Source of the DNA: Mycobacterium sp.
Lineage (GTDB): Bacteria > Actinomycetota > Actinomycetes > Mycobacteriales > Mycobacteriaceae
Direction of reading: 5' to 3'
Length of the DNA stretch: 36,681 nucleotides
Assembly (NCBI GenBank): GCA_023264735.1
Contig: JAHFVD010000017.1
Location: 1-36,681, forward strand
In this document: piece after piece, positions 8,892 to 20,486 of the stretch
How the letters are laid out: every line of letters begins with the position of its first letter
Position numbering within the stretch: position 1 is the first letter of the stretch
Made by a program: the position numbers and the translations under genes
The notes under the pieces: generated by a model
Seen by the model: the letters and a program-made list of their open reading frames with translations, nothing else
Told to the model about the DNA's origin: nothing
Database searches by the model: none

Positions 8892-9580
8892 CGGTGATCC
8901 TGCTGCGGCACGGCCGCTCGACGTCCAACACCGCGCACACTCTGGCCGGCCGCACCGAGGGCGTCGAACTCGACGAGAAGGGCCAGGACCAGGCGCAGGC
9001 GCTGGTGGGGCGCGTCAAGGGCCTGCCGATCAAGGCCGTGGTGCGGTCCCCGCTGCTGCGCTGCCGGCTCACGGTGGAGCCGCTGGCCGCCGAGCTCGGT
9101 CTGGAGCCGGTGATCGACGAGCGGCTCGCTGAGGTGGACTACGGGCAGTGGACGGGTCTCGCGCTCAAGGATCTGATGAAGGAGCCGCTGTGGTCGGTGG
9201 TGCAGCATCAGCCGAGCGCGGCCGTCTTCCCCGGTGGCGAGGGTCTGGCGCAGGTGCAGGCGCGCGCGGTGGCCGCGGTCCGCGAACATGACCGCCGGCT
9301 GGCCGACGAGCACGGTCACGACGTGCTGTGGATTGCCTGTACACACGGTGATGTGATCAAGTCCGTTGTCGCCGACGCGCTCGGTACTCACCTGGACAGC
9401 TTCCAGCGGATCACCGCCGACCCGGCCTCGATGAGCGTGATCCGCTACACGTCGATTCGCCCATTTGTGGTGCACGTCAACCACACCGGAGCCGAACTCG
9501 CCTCGACACTGTCCGCACCGCCACCTGCCCCCGACGACAAGTCCGCTGACGATGCCGTCGTGGGCGGCTCGACGGACTGA
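8888..9580 (+). CDS. histidine phosphatase family protein (MSMEG_4193/Rv2135c-like)
   Basis: A 230-residue member of the histidine phosphatase superfamily. The catalytic RHG box is LLRHGRST at residues 5-12, followed by the conserved arginine in [14 protein letters not shown], Glu in [11 protein letters not shown], and the second histidine in [16 protein letters not shown]. These form the phosphohistidine pocket. The pattern matches the actinobacterial MSMEG_4193-type group; the substrate is not deducible, and acid phosphatase activity is known for homologues. The low-complexity C-terminus ([12 protein letters not shown]) is dispensable-looking. The ATG 8888 is embedded in the uppP stop (ATGA). 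Confidence 0.93.
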   Translation: MTVILLRHGRSTSNTAHTLAGRTEGVELDEKGQDQAQALVGRVKGLPIKAVVRSPLLRCRLTVEPLAAELGLEPVIDERLAEVDYGQWTGLALKDLMKEPLWSVVQHQPSAAVFPGGEGLAQVQARAVAAVREHDRRLADEHGHDVLWIACTHGDVIKSVVADALGTHLDSFQRITADPASMSVIRYTSIRPFVVHVNHTGAELASTLSAPPPAPDDKSADDAVVGGSTD

Positions 9581-9613
9581 CGCTCCGAATTACGGCTCAG
9601 CTCCTTCTGCCGG

Positions 9614-9628
9614 TATTTTGGACATAAC
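9614..9628 (+). promoter_or_regulatory. candidate -10 (TATTTT) before the DUF3090 gene
   Basis: TATTTT at 9614-9619 sits in an AT-rich pocket and ends nine bases before the ATG at 9629, predicting a leader of only a few bases. No ribosome binding site is seen, and the gap to the previous gene (48 nt) leaves room for a separate promoter. Confidence 0.35.
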
Positions 9629-10213
9629 ATGCCCCGCGCAATTCACGTCTTCCGCACACCCGACCGATTCGTCGCCGGGACTGTCGGACAGCCCGGAAAC
9701 CGGACCTTCTACCTGCAGGCGGTGCACGACAGCCGGGTGATTTCGGTCATCCTGGAGAAACAGCAGGTCGCGGTGCTGGCAGAGCGGATCGGAGCGCTGC
9801 TCGTCGAGATCAACCGCCGGTTTGGCACGCCGCTGCCGCCGGAGACCGACATCGAAGACCTCAGCCCGCTGGTCACTCCGGTCGACGCGGAGTTCCGGGT
9901 CGGCACGATGGGGCTGGGCTGGGATTCCGAGGCGCAGACCGTCGTCGTCGAACTGCTGGCGGTCTCCGAAACCGAATTCGACGCGTCTGTGGTGCTCGAT
10001 GACGCCGAGGAAGGCCCGGACGCGGTGCGGGTGTTCCTCACTCCCGAGTCGGCCCGGCAGTTCGCCTCCCGCTCGACTCGGGTGATCTCGGCCGGCCGCC
10101 CACCCTGCCCGCTCTGCGACGAGCCGCTCGATCCCGAGGGGCACATCTGCGTGCGTACCAACGGTTATCGGCGTGGCGCACTGGGCGGGGCCGAAGACGA
10201 TCTGGACTCGTGA
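9629..10213 (+). CDS. DUF3090 domain-containing protein with C-terminal zinc-knuckle-like motif
   Basis: The 194-residue soluble protein belongs to the actinobacterial DUF3090 family: the N-terminal PRAIHVFRTPDRFVAGTVGQ and the central FYLQAVHDSRVISVILEKQQ are the family core. Near the C-terminus CPLCDEPLDPEGHIC gives C-x2-C with a later H-x-C, a probable metal-binding ribbon. Its TGA overlaps the next gene's GTG (GTGA), so it is made together with the SCO1664-type kinase-fold protein, a partnership also seen in M. tuberculosis (Rv2134c-Rv2133c). Function unknown; physical or functional interaction with the downstream protein is an inference. Confidence 0.92.
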   Translation: MPRAIHVFRTPDRFVAGTVGQPGNRTFYLQAVHDSRVISVILEKQQVAVLAERIGALLVEINRRFGTPLPPETDIEDLSPLVTPVDAEFRVGTMGLGWDSEAQTVVVELLAVSETEFDASVVLDDAEEGPDAVRVFLTPESARQFASRSTRVISAGRPPCPLCDEPLDPEGHICVRTNGYRRGALGGAEDDLDS

Positions 10214-11028
10214 CGGGCACCGACGAGGCGTCGGCCCGCGAGGCGTTGCGCTGTGGTGACCTGACGCTCATCGGGCGTATCCGCTCGGCGAGCAACGCCA
10301 CGTTCCTCTGTGAAGCGACGGCGTCGGACCAGACCGTGCACTGCGTGTACAAGCCGGTCGCCGGTGAGCAGCCGCTGTGGGATTTCCCTGATGGCACGCT
10401 GGCCGGCCGTGAGTTCGGCTCCTATCTGGTGTCGACGGCGTTGGGCTGGAACATCGTGCCGTACACCATCATTCGCGACGGCCCAGCCGGCCCCGGCATG
10501 GTGCAGCTGTGGGTCGACCAGCCCGGTGACAGCGACGAAACCCGACCGGCCGGCCCTGATCTTGTCGACCTGTGCCCGCCGGATTCGATTCCGCCGGGCT
10601 ATCTTTCGGTGCTGCACGCCTACGACTACGCCGGCAATGACGTCACGCTGGTGCACGCCGACGATCAGCGGCTGCGGCGGATGGCGATCTTCGACGTGAT
10701 CGTCAACAACGCCGACCGCAAGGGCGGCCACATTCTCACCGGCGTCGACAACCGGGTGTATGGCGTCGATCACGGGGTGTCACTGCACGTCCAGGACAAG
10801 CTGCGCACGGTGCTGTGGGGTTGGGCCGGGAAGCCGATCGACGATGAGACGCTGCAGTCGGTCGCCGCCCTTGGCGAGCAATTGACCGGCCCGCTGGCCG
10901 ACGAGCTGCGCGAACACATCACCCCTGCCGAGGTCGCCGCGTTGCGCAAACGCGTCCGCATGCTGCTGAGCGAACCGGTGATGCCCAGCGCCGATCGGCA
11001 CCGGCCGATTCCCTGGCCGGCCTTCTGA
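10210..11028 (+). CDS. SCO1664 family protein, PI3/4-kinase-like fold
   Basis: This 272-residue protein has the layout of a small atypical kinase. [20 protein letters not shown] supplies the ATP-binding lysine and G-rich region, [18 protein letters not shown] the alpha-C Glu, [11 protein letters not shown] the catalytic loop, and GVDHGVSL the metal-binding DxG-like motif. In the catalytic loop the residue usually Asn in PI3/4 kinases is His here. Homologues in actinomycetes carry the SCO1664 name. The phosphoacceptor, protein or small molecule, is unknown. The GTG at 10210 is set by the 4-base overlap with the DUF3090 stop. cysQ follows 14 nt later. Confidence 0.88.
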   Translation: MTGTDEASAREALRCGDLTLIGRIRSASNATFLCEATASDQTVHCVYKPVAGEQPLWDFPDGTLAGREFGSYLVSTALGWNIVPYTIIRDGPAGPGMVQLWVDQPGDSDETRPAGPDLVDLCPPDSIPPGYLSVLHAYDYAGNDVTLVHADDQRLRRMAIFDVIVNNADRKGGHILTGVDNRVYGVDHGVSLHVQDKLRTVLWGWAGKPIDDETLQSVAALGEQLTGPLADELREHITPAEVAALRKRVRMLLSEPVMPSADRHRPIPWPAF

Positions 11029-11042
11029 ACAGTGATACTGAC

Positions 11043-11807
11043 GTGGTGAACATGACCGATGCGGCGCTGGCCGCTGACCTCGCCGAGGAGGCCGGCCGGC
11101 TGCTGCTTTCGGTGCGTGAGGAAGTCGGTTTCGACTTCCCGCCCGCGCTGGGCGACGCCGGTGACGTGCGGGCCAACGCGCTGATCCTGCGCCGCCTGCG
11201 TGCGGAGCGGCCCAATGACGCGGTGCTCTCCGAAGAGGCCTACGACGATCTGAAGCGGCTCAACGCCGACCGGGTCTGGATCATCGACCCTCTCGACGGG
11301 ACGCGGGAGTTCTCGATGCCACGCCGGCCGGACTGGGCCGTGCACATCGCCCTCTGGCAGCGGACCGGAGGACCGGACGGCAGCATCACCGACGCCGCCG
11401 TGGCGCTCCCGGCGATCGGCGAGGTCTATCGCTCCGATACCGTGACGGCCCCGCCACCGCCTAGACCCGGGCCCATCCGCATCACGGCCAGCTCCAACCG
11501 TCCGCCCGCCGTGCTGTGGCGGCTGCGGGACCGCCTCGACATCGACTTCATCCGGATCGGCTCGGCCGGTGCGAAGGCGATGGCGGTCGTGCGTGGCGAC
11601 GCCGACGCCTACATCCACGCCGGTGGTCAGTGGGAGTGGGATTCGGCCGCACCGGCCGGGGTGCTGCAGGCCGCTGGTCTGCACGCCACCCGCATCGACG
11701 GGGCTCCGCTGCGCTACAACCAGCCCGATCCGTACCTGCCGGATCTGCTGATGTGCCGGTCCGAGGTCGCCGATCTGCTGCTCGATGCCATGTGGCTGGC
11801 CAGTTGA
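11043..11807 (+). CDS. cysQ: 3'(2'),5'-bisphosphate nucleotidase CysQ (inositol monophosphatase family)
   Basis: The enzyme removes the 3'-phosphate from PAP (and PAPS), a by-product of sulfation, and belongs to the Mg-dependent inositol monophosphatase family. Seen motifs: LSEEAYDD, the metal site [21 protein letters not shown], and the second signature [19 protein letters not shown]. The product is 251-254 residues depending on start: two GTGs at 11043 and 11046 and an ATG at 11052, the last being plausible on spacing. Its neighbour mshC and its own role link it to sulfur metabolism. Homologue Rv2131c has biochemical support as CysQ. Confidence 0.94.
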   Translation: MVNMTDAALAADLAEEAGRLLLSVREEVGFDFPPALGDAGDVRANALILRRLRAERPNDAVLSEEAYDDLKRLNADRVWIIDPLDGTREFSMPRRPDWAVHIALWQRTGGPDGSITDAAVALPAIGEVYRSDTVTAPPPPRPGPIRITASSNRPPAVLWRLRDRLDIDFIRIGSAGAKAMAVVRGDADAYIHAGGQWEWDSAAPAGVLQAAGLHATRIDGAPLRYNQPDPYLPDLLMCRSEVADLLLDAMWLAS

Positions 11808-11894
11808 CGGGAATCAAACCGGTCTCCACGTTGTCTGTGTGGTGCGAAGGTCGGTCCCCTCACCACTGGAGAGTGCAGTGAACTGCGAACCCCT

Positions 11895-11907
11895 TAGAGT
11901 CGAGGCC
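11895..11907 (+). promoter_or_regulatory. candidate -10 (TAGAGT) for leaderless mshC mRNA
   Basis: TAGAGT at 11895-11900 fits the TANNNT consensus and lies seven bases upstream of ATG 11908, so transcription would begin at the A of the start codon. The 100-nt gap after cysQ supports an independent promoter. No convincing -35. Confidence 0.42.
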
Positions 11908-13146
11908 ATGCAGTCGTGGCCGGCCGTCGAGATCCCTCAGCTGTCCGGTCGTGGGCCGGCCCTGCGCCTCTACGACACCGCCGACCGCCAGGTGCGTCCG
12001 ACCGCGCCGGGGGAGACCGCGACGATGTACGTCTGCGGGATCACGCCCTACGACGCGACCCACCTGGGCCACGCGGCGACATACCTGGCTTTCGACCTCG
12101 TGCACCGGGTCTGGCTCGATGCCGGGCACCGCGTGCACTACGTGCAGAACATCACCGACGTCGACGACCCGCTGTTCGAGCGGGCCAATCGGGACGGCAT
12201 CGACTGGCGCGAACTCGGCGCCAGGGAAACCCAGCTCTTCCGCGAGGACATGACCGCACTGCGGGTGTTGCCGCCGCACGACTATGTGGCGGCCACCGAC
12301 ACCACTGGCGAGGTCGTCGAGCTGGTCGAGAAGATGTTGGCGTCCGGGGCGGCCTACGTGGTCGACGACGCCGAGTACCCCGACATCTACTATCGCGCCG
12401 ATGCCACCACCCAGTTCGGCTACGAGTCGGGCTACGACCGCGACACGATGATGCGCCTGTTCGCCGAGCGCGGCGGCGACCCGGACCGCCCGGGCAAGGC
12501 GGATCCCCTCGACGCGCTGCTGTGGCGGGCCGCCCGCCCCGACGAGCCGAGCTGGCCGGCCCCGTTCGGTGCTGGTAGGCCCGGCTGGCACGTCGAATGT
12601 GCGGCGATTGCGTTGAACCGCATCGGTTTCGGTTTCGACGTGCAGGGCGGCGGTAGCGATCTGGTGTTCCCGCACCACGAGTTCTCCGCCGCGCACGCCG
12701 AATGTGTGACGGGCGAACGCAGATTCGCGCGGCATTACGTGCACGCCGGCATGATCGGCTGGGACGGGCACAAGATGTCCAAGAGCCGCGGGAACCTGGT
12801 GCTGGTATCCGGCTTACGCGCGCAGGGAGTGGACCCTGCTGCCATCCGGCTGGGCCTGCTGGCCGGGCACTACCGCAGCGACCGGTCCTGGAGCGATGCG
12901 GTGCTCGACGAGGCCAACGCGCGCCTGCACCGCTGGCGCGCCGCCGCCGCACTGCCCGCGGGCCCGGACACAGGAGACGTCATCGGACGGCTGCGCCAGT
13001 ATCTGGCCGACGATCTCGACACCCCCAAAGCGCTTGCCGCCCTTGACGGTTGGGTCACCGACGCCCTGGAGTACGGCGGGCACAACGACACCGCGCCCGC
13101 CGCCGTCGCAGCCGCGGTCGATGCGCTGCTGGGTGTGCCGCTGTAG
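11908..13146 (+). CDS. mshC: cysteine--1D-myo-inositol 2-amino-2-deoxy-alpha-D-glucopyranoside ligase
   Basis: MshC uses ATP to join cysteine to GlcN-inositol, the third committed step of mycothiol synthesis. The 412-residue protein resembles cysteinyl-tRNA synthetase lacking its anticodon-binding end. Zn-binding Cys43 is in [10 protein letters not shown], the HIGH equivalent is THLGHA, further Zn ligands are in WHVECAAI and [10 protein letters not shown], and the KMSKS loop is HKMSKSRGN. Length and start ([12 protein letters not shown]) agree with characterised mycobacterial MshC, so the longer open frame beginning at 11785 is not used. It ends 3 nt from the convergent acyl-CoA dehydrogenase stop. 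Confidence 0.97.
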   Translation: MQSWPAVEIPQLSGRGPALRLYDTADRQVRPTAPGETATMYVCGITPYDATHLGHAATYLAFDLVHRVWLDAGHRVHYVQNITDVDDPLFERANRDGIDWRELGARETQLFREDMTALRVLPPHDYVAATDTTGEVVELVEKMLASGAAYVVDDAEYPDIYYRADATTQFGYESGYDRDTMMRLFAERGGDPDRPGKADPLDALLWRAARPDEPSWPAPFGAGRPGWHVECAAIALNRIGFGFDVQGGGSDLVFPHHEFSAAHAECVTGERRFARHYVHAGMIGWDGHKMSKSRGNLVLVSGLRAQGVDPAAIRLGLLAGHYRSDRSWSDAVLDEANARLHRWRAAAALPAGPDTGDVIGRLRQYLADDLDTPKALAALDGWVTDALEYGGHNDTAPAAVAAAVDALLGVPL

Positions 13147-13149
13147 CGC

Positions 13150-14250
13150 TTACAGCTGTACGACGCTGTAGGCGCCGACCTGCTTGCTCAGGAACCGCAG
13201 CTGATCGGTGGCCGAGCCGAGGGTCTGGTCGATGGCCGTCAGTCGCGCGGCGTAGTGCGCGACCGGGTATTCCGCCGTGACGCCGATACCGCCGTGCATC
13301 TGGATGGACTCGTGCAGAATGTGGCGTCCCGAGCGTCCGATCTGCAGCTTGGACCGGGCGGCGACCACCGGATCCAGCCGGCCGTCGGTGATGCACATCG
13401 CCGCGTAGTAGTTCATGCTGTGGGCCAGTTCCAGCGACACGTACATGTCGGCCGCGCGCTGGGTGAGCGTCTGGAATGTTTTGAGCGGCACGCCGAATTG
13501 CTTGCGGGCCTTCAGGTATTCGGTCGTAAGCCGGATCGACTCGTCCATCGCGCCGACGGCCTCGGCGCACAGCGCCGACGAGTAACGGATCAGCGTCGCG
13601 TGGATCATCTCGCTGACGTCGCCGTCGCCGAGCTGCTGGGCGGGGGAGTCGTCGAAATCGATCTCGGCGCCGCGCAGGCCGTCGAACGTCCGATACGGAC
13701 GACGGGTGGTTGCCGCTGCGTCGACCAGGAAGGCGCCCACTCCGCCGTCGGGAAGGCTGGCGGTGACGACGAGGACGTCGGCGCTGCCGCCGGCCAGCAC
13801 GGGGTTCTTGCGTCCGGTGATGGTCCAGCCATCACCGGATTGTGTTGCACGGGTGGACAATTCGTCCAGTCCGCGCAGTCCCTTCTCGGCGTGGGCCAGC
13901 GCCAGCAACTTCTCGCCGCCGGCGACCTCGTCGAGCAGCGCGCGCTGTTCGTCGGAGCCGAGTTCGGCGATCAGGCCACCGGGGATCAGTGCTGCGGTCG
14001 CGACCGGCTCGGGCGCCAGGCGGCGGCCGATCTCGGTCATCACGACCATGATCTCGATCTGGCCGGACTCCTCGGGGTCGAAACCCAGTCCCAGGATGCC
14101 GATCTCGGCCAGCTGCCGCCAGACCTCGCGGCTCCAGCCGAGTTCGGAGTCGACGATCTTGTTGCGGCTCTCGGTGTCATACGCACGGGAGAACACCTCG
14201 CGAGCGGTGTCGCGCAGGAGTTCCTGTTCGTCGGTCAGGTCAAAGTTCAT
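13150..14250 (-). CDS. acyl-CoA dehydrogenase family protein, second subunit of a pair
   Basis: A 366-residue flavoprotein. The N-terminal helical domain (MNFDLTDEQELLRDTAREVF), the middle beta domain with GWTITGRKNPVLAGG, and the C-terminal helical domain (RKQFGVPLKTFQTLTQRAAD, then IQMHGGIGVTAEYPVAHYAA) are all in order. The first-domain substrate side is divergent. Pairs of dissimilar FadE proteins encoded together form alpha2beta2 enzymes in steroid side-chain and ring degradation, and this gene lies 24 nt behind such a partner with GGAGAGG before its ATG. The substrate cannot be named. No KstR-type operator was recognised by eye. Confidence 0.9.
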   Translation of the reverse strand: MNFDLTDEQELLRDTAREVFSRAYDTESRNKIVDSELGWSREVWRQLAEIGILGLGFDPEESGQIEIMVVMTEIGRRLAPEPVATAALIPGGLIAELGSDEQRALLDEVAGGEKLLALAHAEKGLRGLDELSTRATQSGDGWTITGRKNPVLAGGSADVLVVTASLPDGGVGAFLVDAAATTRRPYRTFDGLRGAEIDFDDSPAQQLGDGDVSEMIHATLIRYSSALCAEAVGAMDESIRLTTEYLKARKQFGVPLKTFQTLTQRAADMYVSLELAHSMNYYAAMCITDGRLDPVVAARSKLQIGRSGRHILHESIQMHGGIGVTAEYPVAHYAARLTAIDQTLGSATDQLRFLSKQVGAYSVVQL

Positions 14251-14274
14251 GGTCGGCCCTCTCCGGAATGCATG

Positions 14275-15450
14275 TCACAGTCCCAAGATCGTCGAGGAGA
14301 TGATGGTGCGCTGGACCTCGTTGCTTCCGCCGTAGATCGAGGTCTTGCGGTAGTTCAGGTACTTCGGCGCGGCGTGCTGCGCCCAGAGCGGCGATTCGAT
14401 GTCCGCACCGCCGTCGAACGGCAGTGCGTCCGGCCCGGCGACCTCCACCGCCAGTTCGGTGATCGCTTGCTGCAGCTGGCTCCCCAGCAGCTTCAGGATC
14501 GACGACGCCGGGTTCGGCTTGCCGGTGGCTTCGTCACCGCTGACCCGCAGCTGCGTGAGTTCCAGTGCCAGCAGCTCGTTTTCTATCTCGGCGACCTTGG
14601 CGGCGAACAGTGGATCCTCGAGCAGGCTGCCGGCGCCGACCTTGGTCTGCGACGCGTGCTCCTTGACGTCGGCGAGCCATAGTTTCGTGGTGCCGATCCG
14701 GGCGATGCCGGTGCGCTCGTTGGACAACAGGAACTTGGCGTAGCTCCAGCCCTGGTTCTCCTCGCCGACGAGTTGGTTGACGGGCACCCGGACGTCCTCG
14801 AAGAAGACTTCGTTGACCTCGTAGCTGCCGTCGATCAGCTTGATCGGCCGGATGGTGATGCCCGGGGTGTTCATCTCGACCAGGATGAACGAGATTCCGG
14901 CCTGCTTCTTCGGGGCGTCGGGGTTGGTGCGGGCCAGCACGAAAATCCAGTCGGCGTACTGGCCCAGCGTGGTCCAGGTCTTCTGCCCGTTGATGACGTA
15001 CTCGTCGCCGTCGCGGATCGCGACGGTCCGCAGCGAGGCGAGGTCCGAACCGGCTTCCGGCTCGGAAAAGCCTTGGCACCACCAGATGTCGAGGTTCGCG
15101 GTCGGCGGCAGGAAGCGTTCCTTGACCTCTTGCGAGCCGAAGTGGGCGATCACCGGCCCGACCATGCTGGCGTTGAACGCCAGCGGCTCGGGCACGCACG
15201 CCATGCGCATCTCGTCGGCCCAGATCTGCCGTTGCAGTGGGGTCCAGTCCTTGCCACCCCATTCGACGGGCCAGTTCGGCACACCCAGGCCGGCCTTGTT
15301 CAGGATCCGCTGCGTCGCGATCGCGTCGTCCGGGAAGTTCAGGCTGTCGGTGCGCGCCCGTTCGCGGATATCGGCGGGGACCTGGGTGGTGAAGAACTCC
15401 CGCAAGTCGTCGCGGAACTTCGCGTCCTCGTCGCTCAGTGCCAGTTTCAC
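14275..15450 (-). CDS. acyl-CoA dehydrogenase, first subunit of a pair
   Basis: A 391-residue protein starting at GTG 15450. The FAD/acyl-CoA signatures are present: WWCQGFSEPEAGSDLASLRT, YVINGQKTWTTLGQYADW, and the C-terminal YRKTSIYGGSNEVQRTIISS. In that last motif, the usual catalytic Glu of short/medium-chain enzymes (YEGT) is Gly, as in the FadE subunits of steroid and CoA-ester heteromeric dehydrogenases, where the base lies elsewhere. It resembles PimC/FadE types acting on bulky or dicarboxylic acyl-CoAs. It is first in a two-gene operon. Family certain, substrate unknown. Confidence 0.92.
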   Translation of the reverse strand: MKLALSDEDAKFRDDLREFFTTQVPADIRERARTDSLNFPDDAIATQRILNKAGLGVPNWPVEWGGKDWTPLQRQIWADEMRMACVPEPLAFNASMVGPVIAHFGSQEVKERFLPPTANLDIWWCQGFSEPEAGSDLASLRTVAIRDGDEYVINGQKTWTTLGQYADWIFVLARTNPDAPKKQAGISFILVEMNTPGITIRPIKLIDGSYEVNEVFFEDVRVPVNQLVGEENQGWSYAKFLLSNERTGIARIGTTKLWLADVKEHASQTKVGAGSLLEDPLFAAKVAEIENELLALELTQLRVSGDEATGKPNPASSILKLLGSQLQQAITELAVEVAGPDALPFDGGADIESPLWAQHAAPKYLNYRKTSIYGGSNEVQRTIISSTILGL

Positions 15451-15567
15451 GAGCGCAACCTCAATTCGTTGTTACTCGGCAGTATCCATGCACGTTATCG
15501 CAGCCCTACCAACCAGTGGGCAGGACCACCCGTTGACGGCGATTTGTGTCGGCGGAGCGACGCGTGA

Positions 15568-16458
15568 TCAGCCCCGGAAGCCGGGCCCGCGCCTGCGCAG
15601 GTACCGCTCGAACTCGGCGGCGAGCGTGTCGCCGTCCACCTTCGACAACGCCTCGTTCATGTCCACGTCGGCGTCACCGCGCTGCTCGAGGGAGGCCACG
15701 TACTCGGCGATCTCCTCGTCGTCGGCGGTCATCTCGGTGACCGCCTGCTCCCACTCCTCGGCCTGGACCGGCAGGTCGGCCAGCGGCACCTCGATGTCCA
15801 GCACGTCTTCGACGCGGCGCAACAGCGCGACGGTGGCCTTCGGGTTGGGTGGCTGCGACACGTAGTGCGGAACCGCGGCCCAGAACGTCACCGCCGGGAT
15901 GCCAGCGGCCACACAGGCGTCCTGGAACACTCCGGCGATACCCGTCGGGCCCTCGTAGCGGGTCTCCTCGAGGCCGAAGAATTTCGCCGATTCGGGGGAG
16001 TAAGCCGCGCCCGACACCGGGACCGGCCGGGTGTGCGGCGTGTCGGCCAGCAGGGCCCCGAGAATCACGACGGTATCCACGTTCAGCTTGTCGGCGATCG
16101 CCAGCAGTTCGGCGCAGAACGTGCGCCACCGCATATTGGGCTCAACCCCGTGCATCAGCACGATGTCGCGGTCCGACCCCGGTGGCCGGCAGTGCGATAT
16201 CCGCATCGACGGCCACACCAGTTCGCGCGTCACACCGTCGACCTGTCGGATCACCGGGCGATTCACCTGGTAGTCGTAGTAGGCCTCGTCGTCGATCTCG
16301 ATGAGCGTCTCGGCTTCCCAGATGGCATCGAGGTGCTCGAGCGCGTCACTGGCAGCGTCACCGGCGTCGTTCCAGCCTTCGAAAGCCGCGACAATGATCG
16401 TGTTCTGCAGTTCGGGCAGGTCCGGGCCTTTCGCTCCGCTGAAGTTCGACGGGGTCAC
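15568..16458 (-). CDS. PAC2 family protein (Rv2125-like)
   Basis: A 296-residue soluble protein of the PAC2/proteasome-assembly-chaperone fold. The core motif IIVAAFEGWNDAGDAASDAL is followed by VWPSMRISHCRPPGSDRDIV, DTVVILGALLADTPHTRPVP, and EGPTGIAGVFQDACVAAGIP, all characteristic of the actinobacterial members. The family is named after a eukaryotic proteasome chaperone; mycobacteria have a proteasome, but a link to this protein is not shown by sequence. The C-terminus is acidic and then basic (YLRRRGPGFRG). GTG 16458 is the only good start. It is divergent from the riboswitch-controlled metH. Confidence 0.93.
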   Translation of the reverse strand: MTPSNFSGAKGPDLPELQNTIIVAAFEGWNDAGDAASDALEHLDAIWEAETLIEIDDEAYYDYQVNRPVIRQVDGVTRELVWPSMRISHCRPPGSDRDIVLMHGVEPNMRWRTFCAELLAIADKLNVDTVVILGALLADTPHTRPVPVSGAAYSPESAKFFGLEETRYEGPTGIAGVFQDACVAAGIPAVTFWAAVPHYVSQPPNPKATVALLRRVEDVLDIEVPLADLPVQAEEWEQAVTEMTADDEEIAEYVASLEQRGDADVDMNEALSKVDGDTLAAEFERYLRRRGPGFRG

Positions 16459-16602
16459 GAGTTCAGCCTAAGGGGTGATCGGCCGCGATGAGCCGTCTCG
16501 GACCGACTGCCCCGGTGTGGCGAAATACCTGCGGCTGCAATCTGGTTAACCGCCCTATCGCGGCGTTGAGCTAGGCGTCCAGACGTCGATGAAGTGACGA
16601 CG

Positions 16603-16608
16603 TAGACT
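16603..16608 (+). promoter_or_regulatory. candidate -10 (TAGACT) of the metH promoter
   Basis: TAGACT is followed six to seven bases later by GG at 16614-16615, the first bases of the predicted aptamer P1 stem. A transcript starting there would begin with the riboswitch. No good -35 is seen. Confidence 0.45.
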
Positions 16609-16613
16609 TTTCT

Positions 16614-16706
16614 GGTCGAGAGGCGTTGCAACGGTTCTCCGGTCACGACCGGTATCCGCCACGCTCGGCAGAGTTAAGGACGCCTTCCGCTACGGAAGGA
16701 GTGCAC
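16614..16706 (+). promoter_or_regulatory. probable SAH (S-adenosylhomocysteine) riboswitch with RBS-sequestering hairpin
   Basis: P1 pairs GUCGAG (16615-16620) with CUCGGC (16664-16669). GGCGU (16622-16626) can form a pseudoknot with ACGCC (16680-16684). The UGCAACGG that follows and the GCUCGGCA segment match the SAH aptamer family in sequence. An extra hairpin lies at 16639-16652 (CCGGU/ACCGG). Downstream, CCUUCCG (16683-16689) pairs perfectly with CGGAAGG (16693-16699), burying the metH ribosome binding site GGAAGGAG. The pseudoknot strand shares 16683-16684 with that hairpin, so ligand-bound and RBS-hidden states compete. Known SAH riboswitches turn on metH or ahcY when SAH builds up. Aptamer identity is from recognition and manual folding, not a covariance-model search. 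Confidence 0.75.

Positions 16707-20482
<3,776 letters not shown>

Positions 20483-20486
<4 letters not shown>

Noticed and set aside
13255..14682. 475-codon + strand open frame
   Set aside because: It is antisense across two acyl-CoA dehydrogenase genes and has no recognisable motif.
16459..16706. Cobalamin riboswitch before the B12-dependent metH
   Set aside because: No B12-box-like sequence or large multi-stem fold is seen; the leader instead matches the shorter SAH pseudoknot.
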